From the NCBI RefSeq assembly GCF_009905375.1, contig NW_027417480.1, positions 46,685 to 110,684 on the forward strand: a stretch of DNA of 64,000 bases. Direction: 5' to 3'. Positions within the stretch are counted from its first letter, which is position 1. Every line of letters begins with the position of its first letter. The translations under genes were made by a program, and so were the position numbers. Under the pieces are notes generated by a model. It made no database searches and was not told where the DNA came from. It saw only the letters and a program-made list of their open reading frames with translations. The DNA is from Apium graveolens (lineage: Eukaryota > Streptophyta > Magnoliopsida > Apiales > Apiaceae). Positions 22,475 to 32,425 of this stretch are shown one piece after another.

Positions 22475-23788
22475 TTGCTCAAACAAAAGGAAAGGGATTT
22501 TATTACACAAGAAAATGACTGGGCAGCAGATGGTCTGGATGAGGATGAGGATGTCAGCTATGTCAATCTAGCCCTAATGGCCAAGTCTGATGAAACAGAG
22601 ACAAGTTCTTTAAGTAATCAGGTAATCACCACTAACCTTGCACATTTATCTAAAGCTGAGTGTAATGATGCAATAAATGACATGTCTACAGAATTATATC
22701 ATTTACGTGTTACACTTAAGTCTCTTACTAAGGAAAATGCTAAAATCAAAGAAAATAATTTGTTTTTAAGTGAGAGGAATAATGTGCCAGAGTCTCAGTT
22801 CATTGAATTTGAAAAATTGAGAATTGAGTGTAAAATTGCTAAGGATGAATTAACTGAGTCCTTGAAGAAAGAAGAGATCTTGAAGAAACAGCTTGAATGA
22901 GAACAGTAGGTGATTAAGGCATGGAAAACATCTAGAGATGTTCATGCTCAAATCACCAAAGTTCAAGGTATTGAGTCCTTTTGTGATGCAGCCTGGAAGA
23001 AGAATAAGGAGAAGCTGGAATCCAATTTGGTTGAAGGATTGCTAACAGATGTAGACTCTACGGATGATGAGGGTCATCCATCGGATAACAAAAAGGGTTA
23101 TCCGTCAAGTGATATAAATCCTCATCCGTTGACTGTGAGCAAACCTATGAGTAAAGCCAAACTTGCCAAGTTAAATGAGAAATATGGATCAGTTTCGAAG
23201 AATTTTGTTCCAGGAGAATCCAGTCAAGTGAAGAAGGAGAAAAAGGCTAATGTTGGTCATATGACTGTCAAGCAATTGAGTGACAGACTGGAAAAGATTG
23301 AGGTTAAAACATAAGTTTAAAAGAAAAATAATAGAAATGGTAAAGTAGGAATTAACAAGCATAACAACTACACACCTGATAAATATGCTCCTAGAAAAAT
23401 CTGTGTCAAGTGTGGTAGTGTAAATCATTTGTCTGTTAATTGAAAAATTGCCATGCCTACTTCCATATCCGTGCCACCTCATTTTCCAAACATAAATGCC
23501 ATGCCTTCTATGCCTATGAATGCTATGTCTACACAGAATATGAATGCACATTTTGCTAATATATCATTTGCACCTAATCCTTATTATGCTGCATTTAGTA
23601 TGCCACAAATGCCATTTAGCATGCCATTTCCTGTTAATCAAAATATGCATGATAATTCTGATGTAATGAATGGTTTCAAAGGTCCAACTCAAATGACTAA
23701 GAATGAATTTGATATCCCCAAGTCAAATGAGATCAAACCTAAGAAACTGAAAAAGAAAGCTAACAAGGCAGGACCCAAGGAAATTTGG
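22475..23788 (+). pseudogene. copia D: gag C-terminal region (coiled coil, second knuckle)
   Basis: Pieces 22475-22900 and 22910-23314 encode a long heptad-like coiled coil followed by a Lys-rich tail, and 23453-23788 a Met/Pro/Asn-rich stretch. Between them CVKCGSVNHLSVN at about 23400-23442 is a zinc knuckle whose last Cys is a TGA stop. Motif copies at 23056-23133 lie inside the coding frame. The gag frame reaches EIWVPKLT and stops at TGA 23804-23806; the Trp codon 23786-23788 is the putative exon end. Confidence 0.75.
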
Positions 23789-23826
23789 GTACCAAAATTA
23801 ACTTGATTTGATTTTGATGTGTGCAG
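23789..23826 (+). other. copia D: GT...AG segment at the gag/pol junction (38 nt)
   Basis: The gag frame reads TGG|GTACC. A TTAAC branch-like motif, the gag TGA and a T/G-rich run follow, then GTGCAG and GGA AAC opening the protease frame. Gag and pol differ in frame by two; removing exactly these 38 nt joins Trp to Gly in frame. See 15308-15346 and 62525-62559 for the counterparts. Confidence 0.42.
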
Positions 23827-25117
23827 GGAAACAAAAAGAATCTATGGTACTTGGATAGTGGCTGTTCAAGACAGATGACCGGTGATTCTACCCTGCTCAC
23901 AGAGTTCAAGGAGAGGGCTGGCCCAAGTATTACTTTTGAAGATGACAACAAGGGTTATACTGTGGGATATGGCTTGATTTCAAAAGACAATGTCATCATT
24001 AAGGAGGTTGCCTTAGTGGATGGTCTCAAGCACAATTTGTTGAGTATCAGCCAACTATGCGATAAAGGCAATTCAGTAAACTTCAACTTTGAAGCCTGTG
24101 TTGTGACAAACAAAAGGAGCAACAAAGTGGTTCTCACTGGAGTGAGAAAAGGAAATGTGTACCTAGCTGACTTCAAATCATCAAATGTAGAATCTGTTAC
24201 TTGTCTTCTCAGCAAAGCAAGTCAGGATGAAAGTTGGTTATGGCACAAAAAGCTATCCCATTTAAACTTCAAGACCATGAATGATCTTGTAAAGAAAGAA
24301 CTGGTTAGAGGTATTCCTCAAGTGGAGTTTTCTAAGGATGGATTGTGTGATGCCTGCCAAAAAGGAAAGAAGATCAAAGTATCATTCAGAAAGAAGCTTG
24401 ATTCAATAATTGAAGAACCTTTACAACTGCTACACATGGATTTGTTTGGACCAGTCAATGTGTTGTCCATCTCAAGGAAAAGATTTTGCCTAGTAATTGG
24501 AGATGATTTCTCAAAGTTCTCTTGGACATATTTCCTAAAGTCTAAAGATGAGGCTAGTGAAATCATCATCAATCACATAAGGCAAGTCAATAATCATCCT
24601 GATTTCAAAGTTAGAAGAATCAGGAGTGACAATGGAACTGAGTTCAAGAATTCTGTCATTAGAGCATTCTGTGAAGAAAATGGGATTTTGCATGAGTTTT
24701 CAGCAGCAAGAAGTCCATAACAAAATGGAGTAGTAGAAAGGAAGAACATATCACTTATTGAAGCTGTAAGGACAATGCTTGAAGAGTCTAAGTTACCAAC
24801 ATATTTCTGGGCTGAAACTGTAAATACTGCATGCTTCACTTAGAATATTTCTCTGGTTAATCAAGCAAAATGCATGACTCCCTATCAATTGTTCAAGAAC
24901 AAGAAGCCAACTCTAAATTTTCTTCATGTCTTTGGCTGCAAATGTTATATCTTGAGAAATCAAACTGATCAGAATGGGAAGTTTGATGCTAAAGCAGATG
25001 AAGGAATTTTTATTGGATATGCTATTGGTAAAGCATATAGAGTCTACAATCTAAGAACCAACATTGTTGTGGAATCAATACATGTTGTGTTTGATAATAA
25101 AAAGATTGAAGGACTGT
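23827..25117 (+). pseudogene. copia D: protease, pre-integrase finger, integrase
   Basis: One frame to 24720 contains WYLDSGCSRQMTGD (protease catalytic box), WLWHKKLSHLNFKTMNDL...CDACQKGK (intact HHCC finger), HMDLFGPVNVLS, IGDDFSKFSWTYF (first catalytic Asp) and RIRSDNGTEFKN (second Asp). A TAA at 24718-24720 stands where relatives have Gln, just before QNGVVERKN with the catalytic Glu. Another TAG at 24841-24843 interrupts FTxNISLVN. The integrase C-terminal part (FLHVFGCKCYIL, RVYNLRTNIVVES) ends at TAA 25117-25119. Confidence 0.9.
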
Positions 25118-25256
25118 AATATGGAGATTACCATGAGAGCCTCAAATTTGACAATATGGAGATGGTTAGTGATGACAGTGATGATGAAAGTGATCAAGAA
25201 ACAGTATCAAAGGATAATGCAGAAAAATCCACTACCAATGAAGCACAAAATTTAAC

Positions 25257-25362
25257 ATCTGTCGAGTTGCATAATGCTTCATCCGTCGGGAGACAATCTG
25301 CTTTATCCGTCGGGAGACAACTAGCTTCATCCGTCGGGAGACAACTAGCTTCATCCGTCGGG
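25257..25362 (+). repeat. copia D: five motif copies at exact 24-bp spacing
   Basis: Variants of ATCCGTCGAG/ATCCGTCGGG start at 25257, 25281, 25305, 25329 and 25353, exactly 24 bp apart and all in the same orientation. They lie in the integrase-RT linker frame, where the later units read as repeated SVGRQ(L/S)A peptides. The 24-bp period keeps the reading frame. Confidence 0.9.
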
Positions 25363-25640
25363 TCATCAAAAAAGCTGGAGGTCAGAATAGATCACTTACA
25401 GAAAGTTCCCTTTTCTCAAATCAAAGATCCATTAACTCAGGGGGAGTTTCTAATAATCTAAACTCAATCATACATCAAGACAACAATGAGGCCTCTTCAT
25501 CTAGAGCTAATCTACCTCAACAAAGGAAATGGATAAAGGATCATCCCTTTGAGCTCATCATTGGTGATGTATCTTCTAGAGTTCAAACAAGGAGAGCAGC
25601 TCAAGAAGAATGTCTATACAACATCTTTCTTTCTAAGGAA
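25363..25640 (+). pseudogene. copia D: remainder of integrase-RT linker
   Basis: A low-complexity linker with several stops (for example near 25459). It ends in sequence encoding EECLYNIFLSKEEPKKVEEAL, the segment just before RT. It contains the usual HPFELIIGDV-like stretch around 25540. Confidence 0.65.
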
Positions 25641-26560
25641 GAACCAAAGAAGGTAGAAGAAGCTTTATTGGATCCTGATTGGATTTTAGCTATGCATGAG
25701 GAGCTAAACCAATTTGAGAGGAATAAGGTATGGAAGCTGGTGCCCAAGCCTAAAGGAAAGAATCCAATAGACACCAAATGGGTATTCAGAAACAAGATGG
25801 ATGAAAATGGCATAGTAGTCAGGAACAAAGCTAGATTGGTTGCTAAGGGTTATTTTCAACAAGAATGAATAGATTTTGATGAAACATTTGCTCCTGTTGC
25901 AAGACTTGAAGTTATCAGAATCTTCTTAGCCTATGCAGCCCATGCCAATTTCAAAGTCTATCAAATGGATGTCAAAAGTGCCTTTCTAAATGGAGATTTG
26001 GAGGAGGAAGTCTATGTCAGTCAGCCTCCTAATTTTGAAGATCCAATTTTTCCAGAATATGTTTACTATCTTTTGAAAGCACTTTATGGACTGAAGCAAG
26101 CACCTAGATCCTGGTATGACACTTTGTCAAAGTTTCTTTTAGAGAATCACTTCAGTAGAGGTACTGTAGACAGAACTCTTTTCTTTAGAAATGTTAATTG
26201 CTCTAGTATACTTGTTCAAGTCTATGTAGATGACATTATTTTTGGCTCTATAGATGAAAAACTTTGCAAAAAATTTTCCAAATTGATGCAAAGTAAGTAT
26301 GAAATGAGTATGATGGGAGAACTAACTTACTTTCTTGGTTTGCAAGTTAAGCAAGTTAGTGATGAAATATTCATTAGTCAAACTAAATACATTTATGATC
26401 CTTTAAAGAAGTTTGATCTAATGGATTGTACATCTGCAAAAACTCCCATGGCCACTGCAACTAAGCTTGAATTAAACACTACTGAAAAGTCTGAGGATAT
26501 TTCAAGTTATAGGGGCATGGTTGGCTCACTTCTGTACTTAAAAGCTAGTAGGCCAGATAT
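25641..26560 (+). pseudogene. copia D: reverse transcriptase
   Basis: LDPDWILAMHEELNQFERNKVWKL opens the domain in the frame of 25668. A TGA at 25866-25868 interrupts [19 protein letters not shown]. The frame from 25965 has [24 protein letters not shown] sequence, [11 protein letters not shown], the catalytic [11 protein letters not shown] and [13 protein letters not shown], all intact. It would copy element RNA into cDNA. Confidence 0.9.
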
Positions 26561-27165
26561 AATGTTTGCTACATGTTTGTGTGCTAGATTTCAGGCTGAT
26601 CCTAGAGAATCTCACTTAGTAGCTATTAAGAGAATTTTCAGATATCTCAAGGGAACACCAAAACTTGGCATTTGGTACCCTAGAGATTCTGGTTTTGATC
26701 TAACTGGTTATTCAGATGCAGATTATGCAGGCTGTAGAATTGATAGAAAAAGTACAACAGGAACCTGTCAATTTCTAGGAAACAAGCTTGTGACCTGGTT
26801 CAGTAAAAAGCATAATTCAGTTTCTACTTCTACAGCCGAAGCTGAATATATTGCTGCTGGCAGTTGCTGTGCAGATTTTGTGGATGAAAAACCAATTGCT
26901 AGACTATGGTTTGCAAGTTGAAAGGATTCCCATTTTCTGTGATAACACAAGTGCAATTGCCATCACTGAAAATCCAGTACAGCATTCAAGGACAAAGCAC
27001 ATAGACATCAAGTACCACTTCATAAGGAAACATATAATGAATGGTACTGTGGAACTATATTTTGTTCCAAGTGAAAAACAGCTTACAGATATATTTACCA
27101 AGCCACTGGATGAATCCACCTTTTCAAGGTTGGTAAGTGAGTTAGGTATGCTAAATTACTCTTGA
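26561..27165 (+). pseudogene. copia D: RNase H
   Basis: [18 protein letters not shown] and [15 protein letters not shown] carry the first catalytic Asp and the Glu. A two-base loss around 26875 shifts the frame, so the chain continues in another frame as [25 protein letters not shown] (next Asp) and TKHIDIKYHFIRKH. It ends RLVSELGMLNYS with TGA near 27165. RNase H is the last domain of pol. Confidence 0.88.
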
Positions 27166-27258
27166 ATCTTTATAGATTGTTTGCAAGTTATAACGCAGCC
27201 AGAAATTTAATTGATTTTTCAGTAATGGATGAAATTTTGGCTAAGTCAAAATTTACAT

Positions 27259-27463
27259 CACGACGGATGATCACTATCCATCGAGTTTGATCATCTGTCG
27301 GTATACTATTTGTTAATAAAATCAATTACTTTTCTAGAATATTTTATGACTCGACGGATAACTGATTTATCCTCATCCGTCGAATTGTCTTATTCTTAGC
27401 CGTTGATTCTCTGAACATTATCCATCGAGTATACTTATAGTTTGTAAGCATAACACGACGGAT
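27259..27463. repeat. copia D: motif cluster in the pol / 3'-module spacer
   Basis: Seven copies or close variants of ATCCGTCGAG in both orientations start at 27259, 27276, 27293, 27350, 27375, 27420 and 27454. The first pair is inverted with a 7-bp spacer. The cluster lies 100-310 bp upstream of the TATA box at 27568 and is non-coding, so coding constraint cannot explain it here. Confidence 0.8.
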
Positions 27464-27567
27464 AATTGATGGAATTTTTAGAGTTTATTTTTTTTAACGG
27501 CTACTTTGGGAAATTCTTATTGGTTACTTTATTTTACTTTATTATTTCTGACAGTTATTTTTGAGAT

Positions 27568-27684
27568 AGTATAAAAGCTTAATTCATTTTCATTACTTTT
27601 CTTTTATCATTCTCAAATCATCTGCTCTAATTTCTTTCTTTCTCAAAAGCACTTACTCTCTCTCTGCAAGTTTACTCTCTAACA
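27568..27684 (+). promoter_or_regulatory. copia D: internal promoter-like region before the 3' module
   Basis: AGTATAAAAGC (27568-27578) is a strong TATA-box match. It is followed after about 25-30 bases by a long C/T-rich leader (TTCTTTCTTTCTCAAAAGC, ACTCTCTCTCTGC) and CTAACAATGGC at the start codon 27685. This is the layout of a plant core promoter and 5' UTR. It suggests the 3' module is expressed from its own transcript. Confidence 0.5.
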
Positions 27685-28467
27685 ATGGCATCTGTCGTCA
27701 AGATAATGTCTCAAACTGGATTTATTTATGAGAAGAACAACTTCACTGCTCTTATGAACAAGGGGATTCAACAGTCTGGTGACTATCACAAGATGATGGA
27801 TTTTGTGAAGAACTGCAAACTTAACTATGCCATGCTGGAATCACCCACCATCTACTGTGAGGTTGTTGAAGAGATGTGGACAACTGCTACATACAACTCA
27901 ACTGATAAGACTATCACTTTCACTATTAAAGGTAAGGAATTCTGTATTAATAGTGACATTGTTAAAGCATGTTTCAAGATTCCTGATAATACTGTAACTT
28001 CACCACACACAGACACTGACATTATTAACATGCTTAACTCCATGAACTATGCACTCCCTACTTCTAAATTAAGTGAAATTAGGAGGTTGGGTCTTAGAAA
28101 GGAATGGAGTTATCTGTGTGATGTAGTTACCAAGGTCTTTTCTGGTAAAATCAATAATTTTGATTCTGTCAATATCTCTATGCTTAACATGCTTGTTACT
28201 GATAAATTTTTCAACTTTAGTGATCTTATCATAATTGAGTTGGGGTTTAAGTTAGGGGAGTTAAATAAGAGGGGTAAAAATGTTTATTATGCTAGATTTT
28301 TAATGATGATTGCTAACCACCTCTCTGAGGATATTGTGCTTGAGAACCCAACCAACAAATTAGATTGTTGGTTTAAGAGAAAAGGATTATTGAAGATTTC
28401 AACAGGGCAAACCATCACAAAGAGGTGCCACTCTTCTATTATCCTGTTATGGAGGCACCTCAGGTAA
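27685..28467 (+). CDS. copia D: N-terminal domain of the 3' module
   Basis: The ATG at 27685 in a good context (AACAATGGC) starts a 260-codon frame with no internal stop. The protein is a compact globular-looking domain (YCEVVEEMWTTATYN, KEFCINSDIVKACFKIPDN, EWSYLCDVVTKVFSGK). Comparable domains follow pol in other SIRE-like copia elements and are often given uninformative automatic names; function unknown. No signal peptide or membrane segment is obvious, so an envelope role is not supported. A frameshift near 28430 moves the chain into the frame of 28425-28706. Confidence 0.6.
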   Translation: MASVVKIMSQTGFIYEKNNFTALMNKGIQQSGDYHKMMDFVKNCKLNYAMLESPTIYCEVVEEMWTTATYNSTDKTITFTIKGKEFCINSDIVKACFKIPDNTVTSPHTDTDIINMLNSMNYALPTSKLSEIRRLGLRKEWSYLCDVVTKVFSGKINNFDSVNISMLNMLVTDKFFNFSDLIIIELGFKLGELNKRGKNVYYARFLMMIANHLSEDIVLENPTNKLDCWFKRKGLLKISTGQTITKRCHSSIILLWRHLR

Positions 28468-31400
28468 GTAAGGTAAGTTCAGCTGTCCCTACTGTTTCAG
28501 CCTCACAAATTTCTTTGCCTTATAGTGTAGCTCTGGCAACTATGTCAATGACCCAACAGTTGCCTACCCAAGCTACGAAACCATCAGAAATTTATAAATC
28601 CAAGTCAAAGAAAGCCCCCTCTGGTATCTCTCAAAAGATGCCAGTTATAAAATCCACCAAACCAAAAGAGGGGAGTGTGAAGGTGGGTAAGAAAGATGAA
28701 GGATAGTGTGAACATCAAAGAAACCCTAAGGATAAGGTTGGAGAGGTGAATGTTTCCCAGCCTAGCCACACTGCAGTTTCCCAACAAACTGCAGTGCTTA
28801 ATAAGGACATAAGCTCATTGCTAGTTGCATCCTCCCTACTATTGAACAAAGCTCTCAGCCAAGAGCATAGGCCAAAAGGGTAAGGGACACAAGCTCACCC
28901 CAAACCTATACTAGAAAGAAGAAACCAAAAATCCTTGGGGATGCACAGGGTTCACACACTGTGCAAACTAGTGCTGAAGACACAGTCACTGCACCTTTTT
29001 AAAGTCAGTTTGATGTGGCTCCAATAAATGTGGAGTCACAGCCAAAATCTTTAGTTATAGAAGCACCTCAAACACCAAATTCTCCCACAAACTCTCTGGA
29101 CGTAGATATGATCAACATATCAATTCCTGATTGCCCTTCTTTAACTCTGTTGGGAACCAAAATCTAGTGCAAGTGAGCATCATCTTTTGGATGATTTGTT
29201 GGCTCACTTACCAATTATTTCAGGAACTGTTGAGACATCTGTGCCAAAATTCTCATCAGTCTGCACAGAGTCCACAATAGTTTCCACTCCAAACTCATTT
29301 ATTCCTACTCTCTCGATGGATATTGTTCATCCGTCGAGTAGTGATTGTATCCCGACGGATAAGCCTAACAGCAGTTATCCATCGAATAGTCAAACTACTA
29401 AGTCGACGGATATTCCTCATCCGTCGAGTGTCTCTGCACAACTTTAAATTTCATCAATTATCTCCAGTGCAGAAGACTTAGTGGTAGTACAATCAATTCT
29501 AGGATTGAGGGAAGGGAGTGAACTGAGTGAGAGTCTGGGTTGCTCCCAGGAAAAATGAGAGGAAAAAAGTGAAAATATGCAATCCAGTTCTTCAGGATTG
29601 GCAAAAGAGAGTGTGAGGAGTCCCACCTTAGATGTTGAAGGTGAGGGTGTGAGGGTGGTGAGCCAAGGTGAGACCTTGATGCAAGAAAAGAGAGAAAATG
29701 AGAGCAAAGCAGGTACTGAAGATATAAGGGTGAATGTTATTGCAAGTGAGTTAATGAATGTCCAGGATGCAGACAGGGAGGGACTATCTCAACAAACTCA
29801 AGTTGTTATAGATTCCACCTCCTTAGATGCTGAGACATTTACTCACCCTGTTCCAGCCTACCAACTTCTAGCTGGACAGGGCAATGACAATGCGAAAGGA
29901 TGCTAAACTTGGTGCACACCACACAGTCCATGCAAAGAGGTAAGGATGCCATCACATCTTTGCCTTCTACAGCTGGTGATGTTGATTATGAGACTGGTGG
30001 TTCAGAAGAATTCTTTGGAGGTAAAGGTGGAGATAGTGAAGAAGAGCCATTGGACATAGGGGGAGAAGTAGGCTCTAGTTCAAGATCAGGCATGCCATCT
30101 TGGGCATTTTCAAAGCAATATAATGAACACTACTTCAAGACAGCCCTGATTCAATTCATAAATAAGACAAATTCTGCTCTTCAAACCACCACAAATGCCA
30201 GCACCAAAAAGCTCCTTCAAGCATATCTTACTTCTCTGCAACTACAACAAATCCAAGGTTTTCAACATGCTCAAGATGTCAACACTATCAAAGGTGATAT
30301 TGATGAGATGAAAAAGGCCATTTTTGACAAGATGGACTCTAAACTTCCAGAAGCTACAATGCTTGACATTAAGAGATAACTCAGGAAAAATTCTGATCTT
30401 GCCACAAAGATAGATGCCTTGGATACAAGAATGACAGCAATGGAAGCATCTCTTACATCAATTCATCTACACCAAGCTCAACAAACAGACTTGCTTCAGA
30501 AATTGGTGGCTGCATAAACCTCATCCTCTACTCAGCTTGATGATACCAAAAAGGGGAAGAAATAGAGTTCTAGGAGTGAGGGGGAGCAAAAAGTGCTCAA
30601 CATTCAAGTTAGCAAAGTAATTGTGCCTACAATTACTATCTCAAAGCCACCAGCTAAGGACAGTATTGATCTGATAAAGGAAGCAGCGGCTACTTTGAAA
30701 ACAGCTGAAAAGGAGCAGTTGAATCCAATCAACTAGGAGAAAATTGATGAGGATATTCAAAAGAAGTTTGGGCTAGCAAAGAAGCCAGAAAAGTCATCCA
30801 TTCATTACTCTCAAGTCAAGAAAATCTTTGTGAATGAAATGAGCATGAACTATCTGGAAAGAGGACAACCATCCTGCATCAAATCTCCAAAGGCTGAAGT
30901 AATTTTGAAGCCAAGGGTGAACTATCCAAAATCATCACTAAAGAACCCTTTGGATACAGTGTATGTGACACCAAAGCCTGATGAGAAGAAACTGTTATCA
31001 AGATCCATTGCCTTCTACAAGGATCCAGCTGATTCAGCTTTGAAAAGGAGAATTGCTAAAGTTTTCAGGAATGGTAAATAAATTTGTGTGGTGGCTGGAC
31101 ATCCTCAATTTGCTGAAGCAAAGAGAGAAGAAAAGGCAAGATTGAAGCAAGAAAAGAAGCAAGCTGCTCTAGATGCTAAAAAGGTTAAACAAAAGAAAGA
31201 GCAAGATGCTATCTTGGCCAAGCTACAAGCTATGAAACCAACACAACAAATTCCTACTCAGCCATCTAAAATCACCGAATCTCAAGATCCAAAGAAGCAA
31301 GTTGTACCACAACAGAAGAAATCTCACAGATACAAGGATTTGGCCAAAAGAACCAAAAGGAAATTGAACTTTATTGGTAAGGAATTGGAGGATCAGTTGC

Positions 31401-31531
31401 CCAAGGAATCCATTCCAACTACATCTCAAGCATCAAAAGCCTCAGTGGTATTTGAAGACATTAAGGTGGTGGATCCTTACAAGAACATTCATGGTGAACC
31501 TATTGTGCCTAAGGATGAACCAATAGACTAA
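28425..31531 (+). pseudogene. copia D: middle of the giant 3' module
   Basis: A chain of frames (28425-28706, 29187-29447, 29577-29906, 29900-30379, then in-frame past several stops to 31081 and 31088-31531). The protein is low complexity: Ser/Thr/Pro-rich first, then acidic, then a coiled coil (30380-30520) and a Lys/Gln-rich helix (KAKREEKARLKQEKKQAALD type). Most breaks are single nonsense codons. Six motif copies at 29312-29428 are within the coding frame. The length of module 27685-32308 implies about 1,540 codons originally, larger than in B. Confidence 0.55.
29312..29428. repeat. copia D: motif cluster inside the 3' module
   Basis: Six copies start at 29312, 29329, 29351, 29377, 29402 and 29419, alternating in orientation. 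Pairs 29312/29329 and 29402/29419 are inverted around 7-bp spacers (CTCGATGGAT...ATCCGTCGAG). In the reading frame they give HPSS-, TDK- and SSYPS-like peptides, so the sequence is conserved as DNA rather than as one peptide. Confidence 0.88.
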
Positions 31532-31609
31532 GAAAGTCTACCAATTCCTAACTTCAATTTTCCAATCCTTAACAAGCCAAAGAGAACAAAGTCAAGAGCA
31601 GTCAAGAAA

Positions 31610-32308
31610 GTGAAGTTGCCACCTCTCAAATCCAAATCTCTAACCAAAGCTCAATCCAAAGTCAACAAGGGAGATTACATGTACTTATGTGACATCAAGG
31701 AATTCTCTGATCTAAACCTCTATCTAGATGAACTGGAAGAAGTTAGAGGGATTGATGCCTACAGGAATCTACCTGAAAGGTTAGTTTTCAAGTACAAGGG
31801 AGGAAATGAGATTCAATGGCCACTTCACAGGATCCTTCAAGAAAGCCAATATGTGCTAATAAAGGTTTATTCATCATTCAAGAAGAACTTTGGATTCAAT
31901 GTAACTGCAAGAAGACTTGTTCTAAAGAAGATTGAAGAACTGAGGAGTATTAGAGCTAAAGATGCCCTCCCAAAGACTCTAACTATTCCTTAAACAGGGA
32001 GTAGAGTGCATCTAAGGCCCTACTGGCTGATGGAGTTTATGGATGACAAAGGAGTTAGAAGATTTTTCAGATTAGAAGACCAATTGAGCATCTCTAGTAA
32101 TGAGACTCTTTTGGAAATGCAAGAAAAGCTAAATCTCTCAGAATCTGATGAACTGGAATTCCACAGACAGCTCCAAAATCAGATAGAAGAAAATAACAGA
32201 AAGCTTGGAAAGAGATCCAGATCTTCAAGGAATCAGATTAATCTGCTCAGGCTAGAGGAGCACCTTGAAAATGACTGTGAGCTAATCTTTGTGCATTTTG
32301 TTATTTGA
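31610..32308 (+). pseudogene. copia D: C-terminal domain of the 3' module
   Basis: Frame 31610-31993 (LERLVFKYKGG-like PERLVFKYKGGNEIQWPLHR, then VLIKVYSSFKKNFGF) and frame 32006-32308 (LRPYWLMEFMDDKGVRRFFR, then a charged helix). One break near 31993 separates them. The position and general composition correspond to the C-terminal domain of A (from about residue 105) and B (3113-3679). It looks like a folded domain of unknown role, the best preserved part of the module's second half. Confidence 0.6.
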
Positions 32309-32412
32309 AGCACTTTACAGTTTTATCTACTTACTTTTAAAGTTGTATTTATTAGGGTGTTTTGTTATCATCAAGTTTCTCTTAATTTATGGCTACAATT
32401 CCAGTAGACATA

Positions 32413-32425
32413 AATTGGGGGAAAT
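32413..32425 (+). other. copia D polypurine tract
   Basis: AAATTGGGGGAAA-type purine run immediately before the 3' LTR start at 32426, the expected plus-strand primer. Confidence 0.85.

Noticed and set aside
25257..25362. Regular short repeats suggesting a CRISPR array
   Set aside because: Repeats are 10-15 bp with 24-bp period and translate as a peptide repeat in a plant retroelement; no spacers or cas genes.
28455..28480. Two perfect 5' splice-site matches (CAGGTAAGT, AAGGTAAGT) at the end of the D N-terminal domain
   Set aside because: The frame of 28425 reads straight through them in good coding sequence, so they need not be donors; no matching acceptor was identified.
27685..32308. 3' module of D as a retroviral-type envelope gene
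   Set aside because: No signal peptide, transmembrane span or cleavage site is visible; kept as a module of unknown function.
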